From Ignavibacteria bacterium (GTDB taxonomy: Bacteria > Bacteroidota > Ignavibacteria > Ignavibacteriales > Ignavibacteriaceae), in NCBI GenBank assembly GCA_017302895.1, contig JAFLBV010000001.1, forward strand, positions 434,001-498,000: 64,000 bases of DNA, read 5' to 3'. The translations under genes and the position numbers were made by a program. This document shows, in pieces, positions 17,403-25,594 of this stretch. Each line of letters starts with the position of its first letter. Within the stretch, counting starts at the first letter, position 1. A model generated the notes under the pieces. The model had not been told where the DNA came from and did not search any database. It saw nothing but the letters and a program-made list of their open reading frames with translations.

Positions 17403-18655
17403 TGGGAAACTACAAACACATTAAAGTTCCCGCTTTTGGTGAAAAAATTACGGTTGATAAAGGGAAACTTGTAGTGCCCGATAATCCGGTGTTGTTATAT
17501 ATTGAAGGTGATGGTACGGGTCCGGATATTTGGAAAGCATCACAGACAGTATTTGACGCAGCTGTGGAAAAAGCATATGGCGGAAAGAAAAAAGTTGCCT
17601 GGGCTGAAATATTTGCAGGTGAAAAATCACTCGCAGTTTATGGTGAAAACGAATGGCTTCCTGAGGAGACACTTCAGGCGATTGAAGAGTATCTCGTTGC
17701 TATCAAAGGACCTCTCACTACTCCTGTAGGTGGCGGAATAAGAAGCCTGAATGTTACTCTAAGACAACGACTCGATCTTTTTGCTTGTGTTCGTCCTGTC
17801 AAATATTACACAGGGACCCCAAGCCCTGTAAAAACACCTGAAAAGCTCGATATCGTTCTTTTTAGAGAGAACACAGAGGATGTGTATGCCGGAGTCGAAT
17901 TCAAAGCAGGTTCGCCTGAAGCGAATGAGATAATCGAACTTATTAATAAAAAGTTCGGAAAAAATATTCGTCCCGAATCAGGAATTGGTGTTAAACCAAT
18001 GTCGGCTTTTGGCTCGAAAAGATTAATAAAGAAAGCTATTGAATACGCACTTGATCATAACAGAAAAAGCGTAACCCTCGTGCACAAAGGTAATATAATG
18101 AAATTTACCGAAGGCTCATTTAAAGAGTGGGGTTATGAGGTTGCCAAGGAAGAGTTCGGAAATGTGACCGTAACAGAAGATGAAGTATGGTCGACATACG
18201 GTGGTAAGATACCCGAAGGCAAACTGCTTATTAAAGACAGAATAGCAGACAGCATGTTCCAGCAGGTGCTTTTGAGACCTGATGAGTATGATGTGGTAGC
18301 TACTCCAAACCTTAACGGTGATTACCTTTCAGATGCTGCAGCTGCACAGGTTGGCGGGCTTGGAATAGCTCCGGGTGCAAATCTCAGCTACTCAATCGGT
18401 TTGTTTGAAGCAACACACGGTACAGCACCAAAATATGCAAATCTCGATAAAATCAATCCCGGTTCGGTTATCCTTTCCGGTGTGATGATGTTTGATTATC
18501 TTGGCTGGACAGAAGTTGCCAGACTTATTGAATCAGCGCTTCAGAAAACCATTTCGAGCAAAGTGGTTACTTACGACTTCGCAAGACTGATGGAAGGTGC
18601 AAGGGAAGTGAAGACGAGCGAATTCGCAAACGAAATAGTAAAAAACATGGGCTGA
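17402..18655 (+). CDS. icd: NADP-dependent isocitrate dehydrogenase
   Basis: This 417-aa TCA-cycle enzyme oxidatively decarboxylates isocitrate to 2-oxoglutarate. The substrate-binding stretch [20 protein letters not shown], then [13 protein letters not shown] and [15 protein letters not shown], are almost as in E. coli Icd. The coenzyme region [19 protein letters not shown] retains the Lys-Tyr pair that selects NADP over NAD. The serine regulated by AceK in E. coli is present (RSLNV), but no AceK is seen here. It is the last gene of the SpoIID-maf-flippase-icd run and is followed by a good terminator. Confidence 0.96.
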   Translation: MGNYKHIKVPAFGEKITVDKGKLVVPDNPVLLYIEGDGTGPDIWKASQTVFDAAVEKAYGGKKKVAWAEIFAGEKSLAVYGENEWLPEETLQAIEEYLVAIKGPLTTPVGGGIRSLNVTLRQRLDLFACVRPVKYYTGTPSPVKTPEKLDIVLFRENTEDVYAGVEFKAGSPEANEIIELINKKFGKNIRPESGIGVKPMSAFGSKRLIKKAIEYALDHNRKSVTLVHKGNIMKFTEGSFKEWGYEVAKEEFGNVTVTEDEVWSTYGGKIPEGKLLIKDRIADSMFQQVLLRPDEYDVVATPNLNGDYLSDAAAAQVGGLGIAPGANLSYSIGLFEATHGTAPKYANLDKINPGSVILSGVMMFDYLGWTEVARLIESALQKTISSKVVTYDFARLMEGAREVKTSEFANEIVKNMG

Positions 18656-18712
18656 TTTCCGGATTCGAGGTTCCATCCGAACCCTGAAATCCATTAATCA
18701 TACTATTTTTTC

Positions 18713-18741
18713 AAAAAGGAGGCTTCGGTCTCCTTTTTTTA
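18713..18741 (+). terminator. Intrinsic terminator after icd
   Basis: AAAAAGGAG (18713-18721) pairs with CTCCTTTTT around an eight-base loop containing TTCG and runs into a T-tract ending at about 18740. The stem and T-tract together make a convincing rho-independent terminator 58 bp after the icd stop. Confidence 0.88.
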
Positions 18742-18803
18742 TTTGACGGTATCTTAATAACTATTATTTTTGACAGTATTATATATTTTTATTTTTAAGG
18801 AAC

Positions 18804-18822
18804 ATCAAAGATTGTCTTTGAT
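18804..18822. promoter_or_regulatory. Perfect inverted repeat upstream of the YtxH gene
   Basis: ATCAAAGA-ttg-TCTTTGAT lies in the 242-bp gap between icd and the YtxH gene. It follows an AT-rich stretch with TTGACA at 18770. The geometry suits an operator or a small leader hairpin; nothing here decides between them. The rest of the gap shows only the icd terminator and AT-rich sequence. Confidence 0.4.
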
Positions 18823-18897
18823 TTTATTTCAAAATGGAAGTATATTATATTACAATTAAAAAATTGTTGTAAACCCATAAAAAAATTGGAGGTAGCA

Positions 18898-19236
18898 ATG
18901 TCAAGTGACAAAGATCTAAGCAAAGGATTACTTTTGGGCTTATTGGCCGGTGGATTGGTAGGCGCTTCATTAGCTCTGCTTTTCGCTCCCAAGAGTGGCA
19001 AAGAACTCCGCAAGGATATTCAAGACAAGGCGGATGACTTCAAAAAAGAAGCTGAAAACCAGTTGGTAAAAGCCAAAGAAAAAGCACAGGAAGTGCTCAA
19101 CGAAGGCAAGAAAAAAGGTCAGCAGATCATTGAAGATGCAAAGAAAAAAGCAGAGGAAATAAAATCCGATGCTGAAAAACTCATGAGAGGTGCAAAGGAA
19201 AAACCTGCAGCAGAACAGGAAACTGAACACGCCTAA
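18898..19236 (+). CDS. YtxH domain-containing protein
   Basis: This 112-aa protein has one N-terminal transmembrane or hydrophobic segment (GLLLGLLAGGLVGASLALLFAP) followed by KSGKELRKDIQDKADD, the YtxH hallmark. A long Lys/Glu/Ala-rich coiled helix follows (KAKEKAQEVLNEGKKK). The family is linked to stress responses and envelope association, but its molecular role is not established. I place the start at ATG 18898 because GGAGG sits at 18889-18893; a TTG at 18886 overlaps that site. It probably forms an operon with the DUF948 protein 23 bp downstream. Confidence 0.88.
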   Translation: MSSDKDLSKGLLLGLLAGGLVGASLALLFAPKSGKELRKDIQDKADDFKKEAENQLVKAKEKAQEVLNEGKKKGQQIIEDAKKKAEEIKSDAEKLMRGAKEKPAAEQETEHA

Positions 19237-19259
19237 CAATTAATTTGAAAGATTAGCTT

Positions 19260-19646
19260 ATGTTAACGGAGATTTTTCAGGTAATCCTTTATTTGTGTGC
19301 TTCGGCTCTCTGTATCGCTCTCATCATCTATTTGAAAAAGCTGACAATCAGCGTTCAGCGGATGCAGGAAGATATCGGACAGATGAAAGACAGAATGGAA
19401 CCTCTGATTGACTCAGTGAAAACACTCTCTGACTCATTGAATCAGACTTCAACTGAAGTGCAACAACAACTCGATAAAACGGGTTGGATAGTGGATCAGG
19501 TCAAAATGAGACTGGAAAGTCTTTTTGGTTTCGAAGAGAAAGTCAAGGAAAGCCTTGAGTCTCCTGTTGAAAAGTTATTATCTAATTTAACGGCTCTGAG
19601 AGGTGGCATTTCTGCCATCTTCAGAGCTTTTTTTGTAAAGAAATAA
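19260..19646 (+). CDS. DUF948-type membrane-anchored coiled-coil protein
   Basis: This 128-aa protein has one N-terminal transmembrane helix (VILYLCASALCIALIIYLKK) followed by a heptad-like region (MQEDIGQMKDRMEPLIDSVK, SDSLNQTSTEVQQQLDKTG) and a C-terminal amphipathic segment. This is the pattern of DUF948 proteins, which often neighbour YtxH genes, as here. The family's function is unknown. It sits between YtxH and the EF-G paralogue, with 12 bp to the latter, so all three may be co-transcribed. Confidence 0.8.
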   Translation: MLTEIFQVILYLCASALCIALIIYLKKLTISVQRMQEDIGQMKDRMEPLIDSVKTLSDSLNQTSTEVQQQLDKTGWIVDQVKMRLESLFGFEEKVKESLESPVEKLLSNLTALRGGISAIFRAFFVKK

Positions 19647-19658
19647 AGGAGATCATCT

Positions 19659-21749
19659 GTGAAAGATTATACTCCGGAAGTCCTCCGGAACATCGGTCTT
19701 TTTGGTCATGCCAGTGCCGGAAAGACAACTTTTAACGAACTGGCATTGTTTATTGGCGGTGAAACCACCCGTATCGGCAAAATCGAAGAAGGAAATACAA
19801 TTTCAGATTACACAGCAAATGAAGTTGAAAGAAAAATTTCCATCTCTCTGTCAGCCTGCCACCTCGAATGGAAAAATGCAAAATTGAATATCATTGATGT
19901 GCCGGGCACATCAGATTTCGAAGGCGAAGTGCTTGCAGGTGCAAAGGTTGTCGATACGGGTGTTATTTTTGTTAAAGCAGTGGAAGGTGTTGAAGTAGGG
20001 ACTGAACATGCCTGGGAATATCTGAAAGCAGACAGTAAACCGGCAGCGGTTGTTATAAATAAAATAGATCATGAAAGATCAGACTTTAAAAGAATAGTCG
20101 AACAGGCTAACGACAGACTCTCGCACGGAGTTGTTGTTGTTACTTTCCCGGCAAAGGAAGGACTGCAGTTCGACACCGTAGTTGATGTACTGAAAATGAA
20201 AGCGTACAAATATGGTGCGCCCGGTTCAAAATCAGTAACTGAAATTGATATTCCTGCCGATGTGAAAGCTCAGGCGGAGGAGTACAGAACAATACTCATA
20301 GAAAAAGTTGCCGAAGCCGACGAAGATTTAATGAATAATTATTTCGAGAACGGGGATCTTACCCCTGAAGAGGCAACAAAAGGTTTAAAAATAGCAATCA
20401 GAAATGGTGATCTCGTACCCGTTTTTGCTACAGCAGCAACAAAAGGCATCGGAATCAACAATTTTCTTGATTTTGCAGTTGATTACTTCCCTTCACCGGT
20501 CGATATGCCACCAGCAAAAGGTTTGCTCGGTGATGGCAAGGAAGTTGAAATTGTCGCCAATAAAGATGGTGAACCGGTATTATTTATCTTTAAGATCATA
20601 GCCGAGCAGCATGTAGGAGAGCTCTCCCTGTTCAGAGTCTATTCGGGAACATTAAAGCCCGGAATGGATTTGATCAATCAGAACAGCGGTAAACCTGAAA
20701 GACTCAACCAGTTTTTCATGCTGAATGGTCACAACAGAAAAGAAATCCCAAATCTGGTATGCGGCGACATAGGCGCAGTAGTTAAATTAAAAGACTCGCA
20801 TACAAATAATACTCTTAGCTCAAAGAATTATTCGGTTAAAGTTAAACCGATTGAATTCCAGGAACCCTCGATCAGAGGAGCCATCATCCCGAAAGCAAAG
20901 GGAGATGAAGATAAAATTGCTGCATGTCTCCATGCACTTCACGAAGAAGACCCTTCATTCAATGTGAGATTCGATCCTGAAATCGGACAGACTATCATCA
21001 CAGGCCAGGGCCAGACCCAGCTTACTTTTGCAGTAAAAAGACTGAAAGAGAGATACAATGTTGAAGTGGATCTGGTTCAACCAAGAATCCCTTACAGAGA
21101 AACTATCAAAGGAAGAGTTGACAGCGTCGATTACCGCCACAAAAAACAATCGGGTGGTCGCGGACAGTTTGCTCATGTATTCTTCAAGATGGAACCGGTC
21201 GAAAGAGGTAAAGGATTTGAATTCGTGAACGCCATCGTTGGTGGTGTCGTTCCTGGCAGATTCATTCCGGCGGTTGAAAAAGGTATCATCGAACAGATGG
21301 AAAAAGGCGTAATTGCCGGTTACAATGTTGTCGATGTTAAAGTGACACTTTTTGACGGTAAATTCCACGATGTGGATTCAGATGAAATGTCGTTCAAACT
21401 CGCTTCCTCGCAGTGCTTCAAAAAAGCTTTTGCGGCTGCAAAACCTGTGCTTCTTGAGCCTATTTACGAAGTTACGGTTAAGGTGCCCGAAGAGTTCATG
21501 GGTGATGTAATGAGCGATTTCACTTCAAGACGCGGAAGAATTCTTGGTATGGAATCAGACGGACATTTCCAGATTCTGAAGGCAAATGTGCCACTTTCGT
21601 CTCTCTACAAGTATTCAGTCGATCTTCGTGGTATCACTGCCGGAAGAGGCACTCATAAAGAGAGATTCTCTTTCTATGAGGAAGTTCCGAAAGAACAGGA
21701 AGTCAAGATTATCGAAGAGTACAACAAGTCAAGACAGGAAGAAGATTAA
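19659..21749 (+). CDS. EF-G-like translational GTPase with altered switch II
   Basis: This 696-aa protein has the full EF-G domain set: G domain (1-270), domain II, III, IV (RVDSVDYRHKKQSGGRGQFA) and V (GDVMSDFTSRRGRILGMES). It starts at GTG after AAGGAG. G1 is GHASAGKTT and G4 is NKID. In G3 the canonical DTPGH is replaced by DVPGT (Thr84), so the histidine that activates water in translational GTPases is missing. It therefore belongs with the EF-G-like paralogues and is unlikely to be the main elongation factor. A separate canonical fusA elsewhere in the genome is expected. Role unknown; ribosome recycling or a stress role is possible. Confidence 0.88.
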   Translation: MKDYTPEVLRNIGLFGHASAGKTTFNELALFIGGETTRIGKIEEGNTISDYTANEVERKISISLSACHLEWKNAKLNIIDVPGTSDFEGEVLAGAKVVDTGVIFVKAVEGVEVGTEHAWEYLKADSKPAAVVINKIDHERSDFKRIVEQANDRLSHGVVVVTFPAKEGLQFDTVVDVLKMKAYKYGAPGSKSVTEIDIPADVKAQAEEYRTILIEKVAEADEDLMNNYFENGDLTPEEATKGLKIAIRNGDLVPVFATAATKGIGINNFLDFAVDYFPSPVDMPPAKGLLGDGKEVEIVANKDGEPVLFIFKIIAEQHVGELSLFRVYSGTLKPGMDLINQNSGKPERLNQFFMLNGHNRKEIPNLVCGDIGAVVKLKDSHTNNTLSSKNYSVKVKPIEFQEPSIRGAIIPKAKGDEDKIAACLHALHEEDPSFNVRFDPEIGQTIITGQGQTQLTFAVKRLKERYNVEVDLVQPRIPYRETIKGRVDSVDYRHKKQSGGRGQFAHVFFKMEPVERGKGFEFVNAIVGGVVPGRFIPAVEKGIIEQMEKGVIAGYNVVDVKVTLFDGKFHDVDSDEMSFKLASSQCFKKAFAAAKPVLLEPIYEVTVKVPEEFMGDVMSDFTSRRGRILGMESDGHFQILKANVPLSSLYKYSVDLRGITAGRGTHKERFSFYEEVPKEQEVKIIEEYNKSRQEED

Positions 21750-21773
21750 ACTTCAACCTTACAGTAATTCAGA

Positions 21774-21805
21774 AGAGGCTGTTCATTCGGGCAGCCTTTT
21801 TTTTA
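21774..21805 (+). terminator. Intrinsic terminator after the EF-G-like gene
   Basis: AGGCTG (21776-21781) pairs with CAGCCT (21792-21797) around TTCATTCGGG, followed by eight or so T. It lies 24 bp after the stop codon. It is a clear rho-independent terminator. Confidence 0.88.
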
Positions 21806-21882
21806 TGCACGGGGGTCAATGGTAAAAAATGGTTTTAATATCGCTATTTTTGTGCTTTAATATAAATCAAATGAGGTAATTG

Positions 21883-22383
21883 ATGGAAAAGATGTGGTCT
21901 CCATGGCGTTCACAATATATTGAATCTTTCAAGGAAAAAAAGAGTGATATCAAGGGGTGTGTTTTTTGCGGGTCGATGAACGACAGTTTGGATGATGATC
22001 AGTCACTGGTTGTTTATAAAGGAGAAAAGACTTTTACAGTTCTTAATCTCTACCCATATAATAATGGGCATTTGATGGTGGTCCCTTACAGACATATTTC
22101 CGATATCGCAGAATTGACGATGGAAGAGATGACTGAAGTATTAACAACAATACAAAGGTTGATTGCAGCGTTGCGGGCAACGAGCAATCCAGAAGGATTT
22201 AATATTGGAGCCAATTTGGGTAAAGTGTCAGGTGCAGGAATTGCGGATCACATTCATTTTCATGTCGTACCAAGATGGAACGGGGATACCAATTTTATGC
22301 CGGTGATTGGAAGTGTGAAAGTGCTTTCTCAGGATTTGTTGACCACAAAAATTCAACTTCAGAAAGAACTTGGGATAATCTAA
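21883..22383 (+). CDS. HIT family hydrolase/nucleotidyltransferase
   Basis: This 166-aa HIT protein carries the histidine triad HIHFHVVPRW near residue 125 and an N-terminal Cys motif (CVFCG near 26-30). That cysteine motif typifies the HIT branch annotated as Ap4A phosphorylase-like or AP4A hydrolase in Bacteroidota and actinobacteria. It probably cleaves dinucleoside polyphosphates or adenylated metabolites. Start: ATG at 21883, preceded by GAGG; a TTG three bases upstream is also in frame. It is a single gene with its own short upstream region after the EF-G terminator. Confidence 0.92.
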   Translation: MEKMWSPWRSQYIESFKEKKSDIKGCVFCGSMNDSLDDDQSLVVYKGEKTFTVLNLYPYNNGHLMVVPYRHISDIAELTMEEMTEVLTTIQRLIAALRATSNPEGFNIGANLGKVSGAGIADHIHFHVVPRWNGDTNFMPVIGSVKVLSQDLLTTKIQLQKELGII

Positions 22384-22395
22384 CCTCTATTTTAG

Positions 22396-22458
22396 TTGTA
22401 CGGGAAGCGAAAATAAACAACTGCTACAGTCTAATTTGCTTTTTCCCTTCCCGTACAA
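22396..22458. repeat. Perfect 12-bp inverted repeat between convergent genes
   Basis: TTGTACGGGAAG (22396-22407) is the exact reverse complement of CTTCCCGTACAA (22447-22458), with 39 bases between. The element fills the gap between the plus-strand HIT gene and the minus-strand T9SS protein. It may act as a long-loop bidirectional terminator or be the footprint of a small mobile element. Confidence 0.6.
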
Positions 22459-22474
22459 AAAACTTCTCATAACA

Positions 22475-23563
22475 CTATTTCAAAAGAATCATTCGTCCCG
22501 TTTTTGAGGTACCAGCTGCTTCAAGCCTGTAAAAATATACACCGCTCGAGAAATTCGTACCGTCAAAACTGATCCTGTGCTGACCTGCATGTCTGAACTC
22601 ATTAAGCAAAACAGAAACCTCATTGCCTAGATTATCATACACTTTTAGAGATACAGGGGCATCTTTTGGAATGCTGAATTTAATGGTTGTCACCGGGTTG
22701 AACGGGTTGGGGAAATTTTGAAGCAGTTCAAAACCACGAATTTCTCCTGAATTCTCGTCTTCAACAGAAACCGGATAAATTGGTGGTATCACCACCTCAA
22801 ATCGTCCCGGGAAAGTGAATGATCCTTGACCGATTACAGACAGATCCAGTCTTGAGGATGGTGCAAAAGTTTTGACTACCCAATTTCCGGGTGCTACATA
22901 GTGTGTATCAGGGATTGATATCAGGGTTATGGGAAATATCGGGATAAGGATATAACTAACCGAATAAGAAAGTACGAATTTTTTACAATTGAAGTCACCG
23001 ATTTCGGTAGACACCAGACCATCTGCCACCCGTTTTGCTCTAACCTGAAATCTGAGCGGCACAGAAATGGAATCGATGGTGATATTTGTATCTTTTTTGA
23101 AAAGTTCATAATTATCTCCAAGCGAACTTGCAAATTTATACGTGGAATACCAGCCTTCGAGAGATGAAAGCAGTCCAAGGAAACCTGCAAGATTACTGTC
23201 CAAAAGGGTTGTATCAGCCAAACCCAAAAGACTGCTCAGGTTACCTATACCAAAATAAGTTTTACCTTCACTACCTTGCAGCGAAACATAAGAAGTATCG
23301 ATATATGGTTGGAACGGGACAGTAAGGTATAATCCAGTCTTGCCGAGAATATATTTTGATTGAAAACCTTTGTAAGTGGTTTCACCGGCGAGTGAATCGA
23401 TCGAAAAAGTTGTAAGAGAATCTATTTCCCTGTTCAGTGAGTCGAGGATTGCGGTTTTGGTGTACCATTTGAATCCACTGGTTGCAGGAAAGTAATCTGT
23501 AGCCTGTTGAGCAAATGCCAACAGAGGAAGACATAAAAACAGAAATATTTTAAAGTATCGCAT
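22475..23563 (-). CDS. Secreted protein with type IX secretion sorting domain
   Basis: This 362-aa protein has a Sec signal peptide (MRYFKIFLFLCLPLLAFAQQ) and a middle region of beta strands of unknown family. A C-terminal type A T9SS sorting domain (about 280-362) shows LLQNFPNPFNPVTTIKFSIP, LKVYDNLGNEV and the terminal SSGVYFYRLEA. The sorting domain sends the protein across the outer membrane through T9SS and is normally removed or linked to the surface. The passenger (DYFPATSGFKWYTKT at the mature N-terminus) has no catalytic motif I recognise. It is transcribed alone, convergent with the HIT gene. Confidence 0.9.
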   Translation of the reverse strand: MRYFKIFLFLCLPLLAFAQQATDYFPATSGFKWYTKTAILDSLNREIDSLTTFSIDSLAGETTYKGFQSKYILGKTGLYLTVPFQPYIDTSYVSLQGSEGKTYFGIGNLSSLLGLADTTLLDSNLAGFLGLLSSLEGWYSTYKFASSLGDNYELFKKDTNITIDSISVPLRFQVRAKRVADGLVSTEIGDFNCKKFVLSYSVSYILIPIFPITLISIPDTHYVAPGNWVVKTFAPSSRLDLSVIGQGSFTFPGRFEVVIPPIYPVSVEDENSGEIRGFELLQNFPNPFNPVTTIKFSIPKDAPVSLKVYDNLGNEVSVLLNEFRHAGQHRISFDGTNFSSGVYFYRLEAAGTSKTGRMILLK

Positions 23564-23643
23564 GAGAGTCCGGAATTTGTAAAAGCATCGGAAATATTAA
23601 AGTATTAATCCGCAAAATAGCGAATAAATCGATGAAAACAGCA

Positions 23644-23677
23644 GAAAAAAGGGGAGTGGTGTTTTACATCACTCCCC
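23644..23677 (-). terminator. Intrinsic terminator of the DUF4286 gene
   Basis: Read on the minus strand, GGGGAGTG (23677-23670) pairs with CACTCCCC (23658-23651) and is followed by TTTTTT (23650-23645). It lies 8 bp after the stop of the 110-aa gene. The same stem GGGGAGTG is reused at 36171-36189. Confidence 0.88.
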
Positions 23678-23685
23678 GTTGAAAT

Positions 23686-24018
23686 TTAGAATTTTACTTT
23701 GCCTTCAGGTATTCTAAGGGGGGCTCCGACGAATCTTTTAGCCTCAAACGAACCGCCGAATTTTTTTTCATGCTCAGCCATTAAACCGGGTGCATCGTTT
23801 TCACGGTATTTTCTCAGTATTTCCACAGATTCACATTCGTAAACAACGAGAAATTCAACTTTTTCATTTGTCGGCATCGGATCGATGATCTGCTGAAAAT
23901 AACAATTTTTAAAGTGACCTGTTTTAACCACATCAGGAATATGGGTTTCCATCATCCATTGAATCCAGTCGGTCTGAACTGAAGTATTTACGGAAATTTG
24001 AACATAATAATAAATCAT
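23686..24018 (-). CDS. DUF4286 family protein
   Basis: This 110-aa protein resembles the DUF4286 family of small alpha-beta proteins: IYYYVQISVNTSVQTDWIQW at the N-terminus, METHIPDVVKTGHFKNC, and a C-terminal FGGSFEAKRFVG. The fold is thought to be a ferredoxin-like dimer. No biochemical role is established. It is monocistronic with a strong terminator. It is the last core gene before the integrase-bounded region. Confidence 0.85.
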   Translation of the reverse strand: MIYYYVQISVNTSVQTDWIQWMMETHIPDVVKTGHFKNCYFQQIIDPMPTNEKVEFLVVYECESVEILRKYRENDAPGLMAEHEKKFGGSFEAKRFVGAPLRIPEGKVKF

Positions 24019-24211
24019 TTGGGATCTCCCGTGTTGTTCCGAAATTAAAAGAAAGTGTATTACATAAATATTTATTATATCTGAAGCTAACTTAAACTGT
24101 GTAAATCCGCCTCAAATCCTCTATATTGTTGTTTTTGTTGATAGTTACAATGATAGTGCAACATTTTAAACATCGTCATTATTACCATTATTTCCCGTCT
24201 TTTTCGTATTT

Positions 24212-24287
24212 AAGAGTACCGGCATTGAGCACAATAGTTGAGCACCGGACATTTTCAAACAGGTACATTGAGTACCGGATTTTTCAA
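24212..24287. repeat. Iteron-like direct repeats upstream of the integrase
   Basis: TTGAGCACCGGACATTTTCAA (24238-24258, one base over 20, given in full only to its Cs in the finding) and TTGAGTACCGGATTTTTCAA (24268-24287) are near-identical. A partial copy, AAGAGTACCGG, starts at 24212. They lie in the 290-bp gap upstream of the recombinase. Recombinase arm sites, an operator array, or the end of an IS21-type element (whose termini carry such multiple repeats) are possible. The rest of the gap (24019-24211) is AT-rich with no other feature seen. Confidence 0.65.
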
Positions 24288-24308
24288 CCCAAAATACAGG
24301 TGCGTTGT

Positions 24309-25325
24309 ATGATAAAGGTAATCCAACGAAAACGGAAAAATGGTGTATATCTCTACCTCGATATCGATTATAAAAGGCAAAGAACCAACAAAGCAACCGG
24401 TTTCAAGCTGACCGGAAACAGTTCTATCGACAAAAAAATCATGCAGCAGGCGGAAAAGACTGCGGCGATGATGACCTTAAAATTGTCGGAGAACGATTTT
24501 AATCTTAACAGTATCAAAAAGAACGGACAGAATTTTATTGATTTCTTTTCGAAGTTGATCGCCGATCACCCGGAACACAAATTCAAAAAATATGCACTTC
24601 TAAATTTACAAAAATTTACTTACGGAAAGTTGCTTTTCCATGAGATCGATAAAGAATTCTGGAAGCGATTCAAAAGATTCATGGAGATGAAAGAGTTGAA
24701 ACCGAATACGATCACTCACACGCTCTACATCCTGAAGTTCGTTCTTAATCAGGCAGTGAAGAACAAGTATATTCCCTCGAAGCCGCTTAAGGGTGTGAAG
24801 GGGAAAGTTTACCAGAGCGACAGACGGTTCCTCACATTCAAGGAAGAGGCGAAACTCCGTGCAACCGACTACTTTGAAAACCCTGAAATAAAAGATGCAT
24901 TCCTCTTTAGCTGCTATACCGGTCTCAGACTTTCAGACATCGAGCGACTTACAAGAAGTGATATCAGGGAAGGGAGTATCAGAATCATCCAGAAGAAGAC
25001 GAAGAACCTTGTTACAATTCCTTTGGGTCCCGATGCTCTGAATCTGCTGGAGGGGAGACCCGAAACAGGCAGGTTGTTTAATCTGCCGAACAGAACGGTG
25101 ATGTCAAAAATTGTGAGGTACTGGACCCGTAGTGCGGGGATTGAGGATGTCACATTTCATTGTGCAAGGCATACATTTGCAACCCTGGCACTAAATGCCA
25201 ATATGCGTCTTGAGGTTGTCAGCTCGGTACTGGGGCACAGTGATCTGAAGACAACAAAGATATATGCACGCCTGTTGGATGAAGCAAAGATAGAAGACAT
25301 GAAGAAGTTCCCGAGTTTCGAGTGA
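24309..25325 (+). CDS. Tyrosine recombinase/integrase
   Basis: This 338-aa recombinase has an N-terminal arm-binding region (residues 1-60), a SAM-like core-binding domain (about 75-170) and a catalytic domain with all active-site residues: Arg in CYTGLRLSDIERL, the box HCARHTFAT, and the LGHSDLKTTKIYARL motif with His and the nucleophilic Tyr. The start is set at ATG 24309 (MIKVIQRKRKNG). The frame is open for another 183 bases upstream, but that segment covers the direct repeats and has no protein-like character. Such Bacteroidota integrases move islands and conjugative elements. It sits at the left edge of a block of unrecognised genes. Confidence 0.92.
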   Translation: MIKVIQRKRKNGVYLYLDIDYKRQRTNKATGFKLTGNSSIDKKIMQQAEKTAAMMTLKLSENDFNLNSIKKNGQNFIDFFSKLIADHPEHKFKKYALLNLQKFTYGKLLFHEIDKEFWKRFKRFMEMKELKPNTITHTLYILKFVLNQAVKNKYIPSKPLKGVKGKVYQSDRRFLTFKEEAKLRATDYFENPEIKDAFLFSCYTGLRLSDIERLTRSDIREGSIRIIQKKTKNLVTIPLGPDALNLLEGRPETGRLFNLPNRTVMSKIVRYWTRSAGIEDVTFHCARHTFATLALNANMRLEVVSSVLGHSDLKTTKIYARLLDEAKIEDMKKFPSFE

Positions 25326-25327
25326 GA

Positions 25328-25540
25328 TCAGGAACGGATCCAGTCGAAGAACAGGTTAAACAGAATGAATGTTGTTATCCAGGAGATAATGGTGAGAGCT
25401 GCCTTCGATTCAGTTCTGAACTTCGGAACAATTACCGGCGGGTCACTCTCCTTTAGACGATACTTCAGAAAGATAGCACCCAACCAGAAAATCCCGGTAA
25501 ATAAAAATGCGAGCATTGCTGCTATTTCTGAGTAGTTCAT
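25328..25540 (-). CDS. Small membrane protein of unknown function
   Basis: This 70-aa protein has two hydrophobic helices (MLAFLFTGIFWLGAIFL and ISWITTFILFNLFF) separated by a charged loop. It ends 3 bp from the integrase stop in convergent orientation and is last in the minus-strand island block, 54 bp after the 130-aa gene. No family recognised. Its size, clean spacing and coherent hydrophobic pattern argue that it is real. Confidence 0.55.
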   Translation of the reverse strand: MNYSEIAAMLAFLFTGIFWLGAIFLKYRLKESDPPVIVPKFRTESKAALTIISWITTFILFNLFFDWIRS

Positions 25541-25594
25541 TTTTAATCTCAGAATTGTGTTTATTAAAAATATTAGTAATCTTACTATTCGTCT

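Noticed and set aside
18656..18700. Possible fourth block of the 8-bp repeat after icd
   Set aside because: TTCCGGAT and TTCGAGGT resemble units, but only two or three fit and the register is lost, so chance similarity cannot be excluded.
24019..24211. tRNA gene as integration target beside the recombinase
   Set aside because: No cloverleaf-like sequence or T-loop motif was found on either strand on this side, nor between 30693 and 30913.
24126..24308. In-frame extension of the integrase to an upstream start
   Set aside because: The extra 61 residues cover the direct repeats and look like translated spacer; the family N-terminus begins at 24309.
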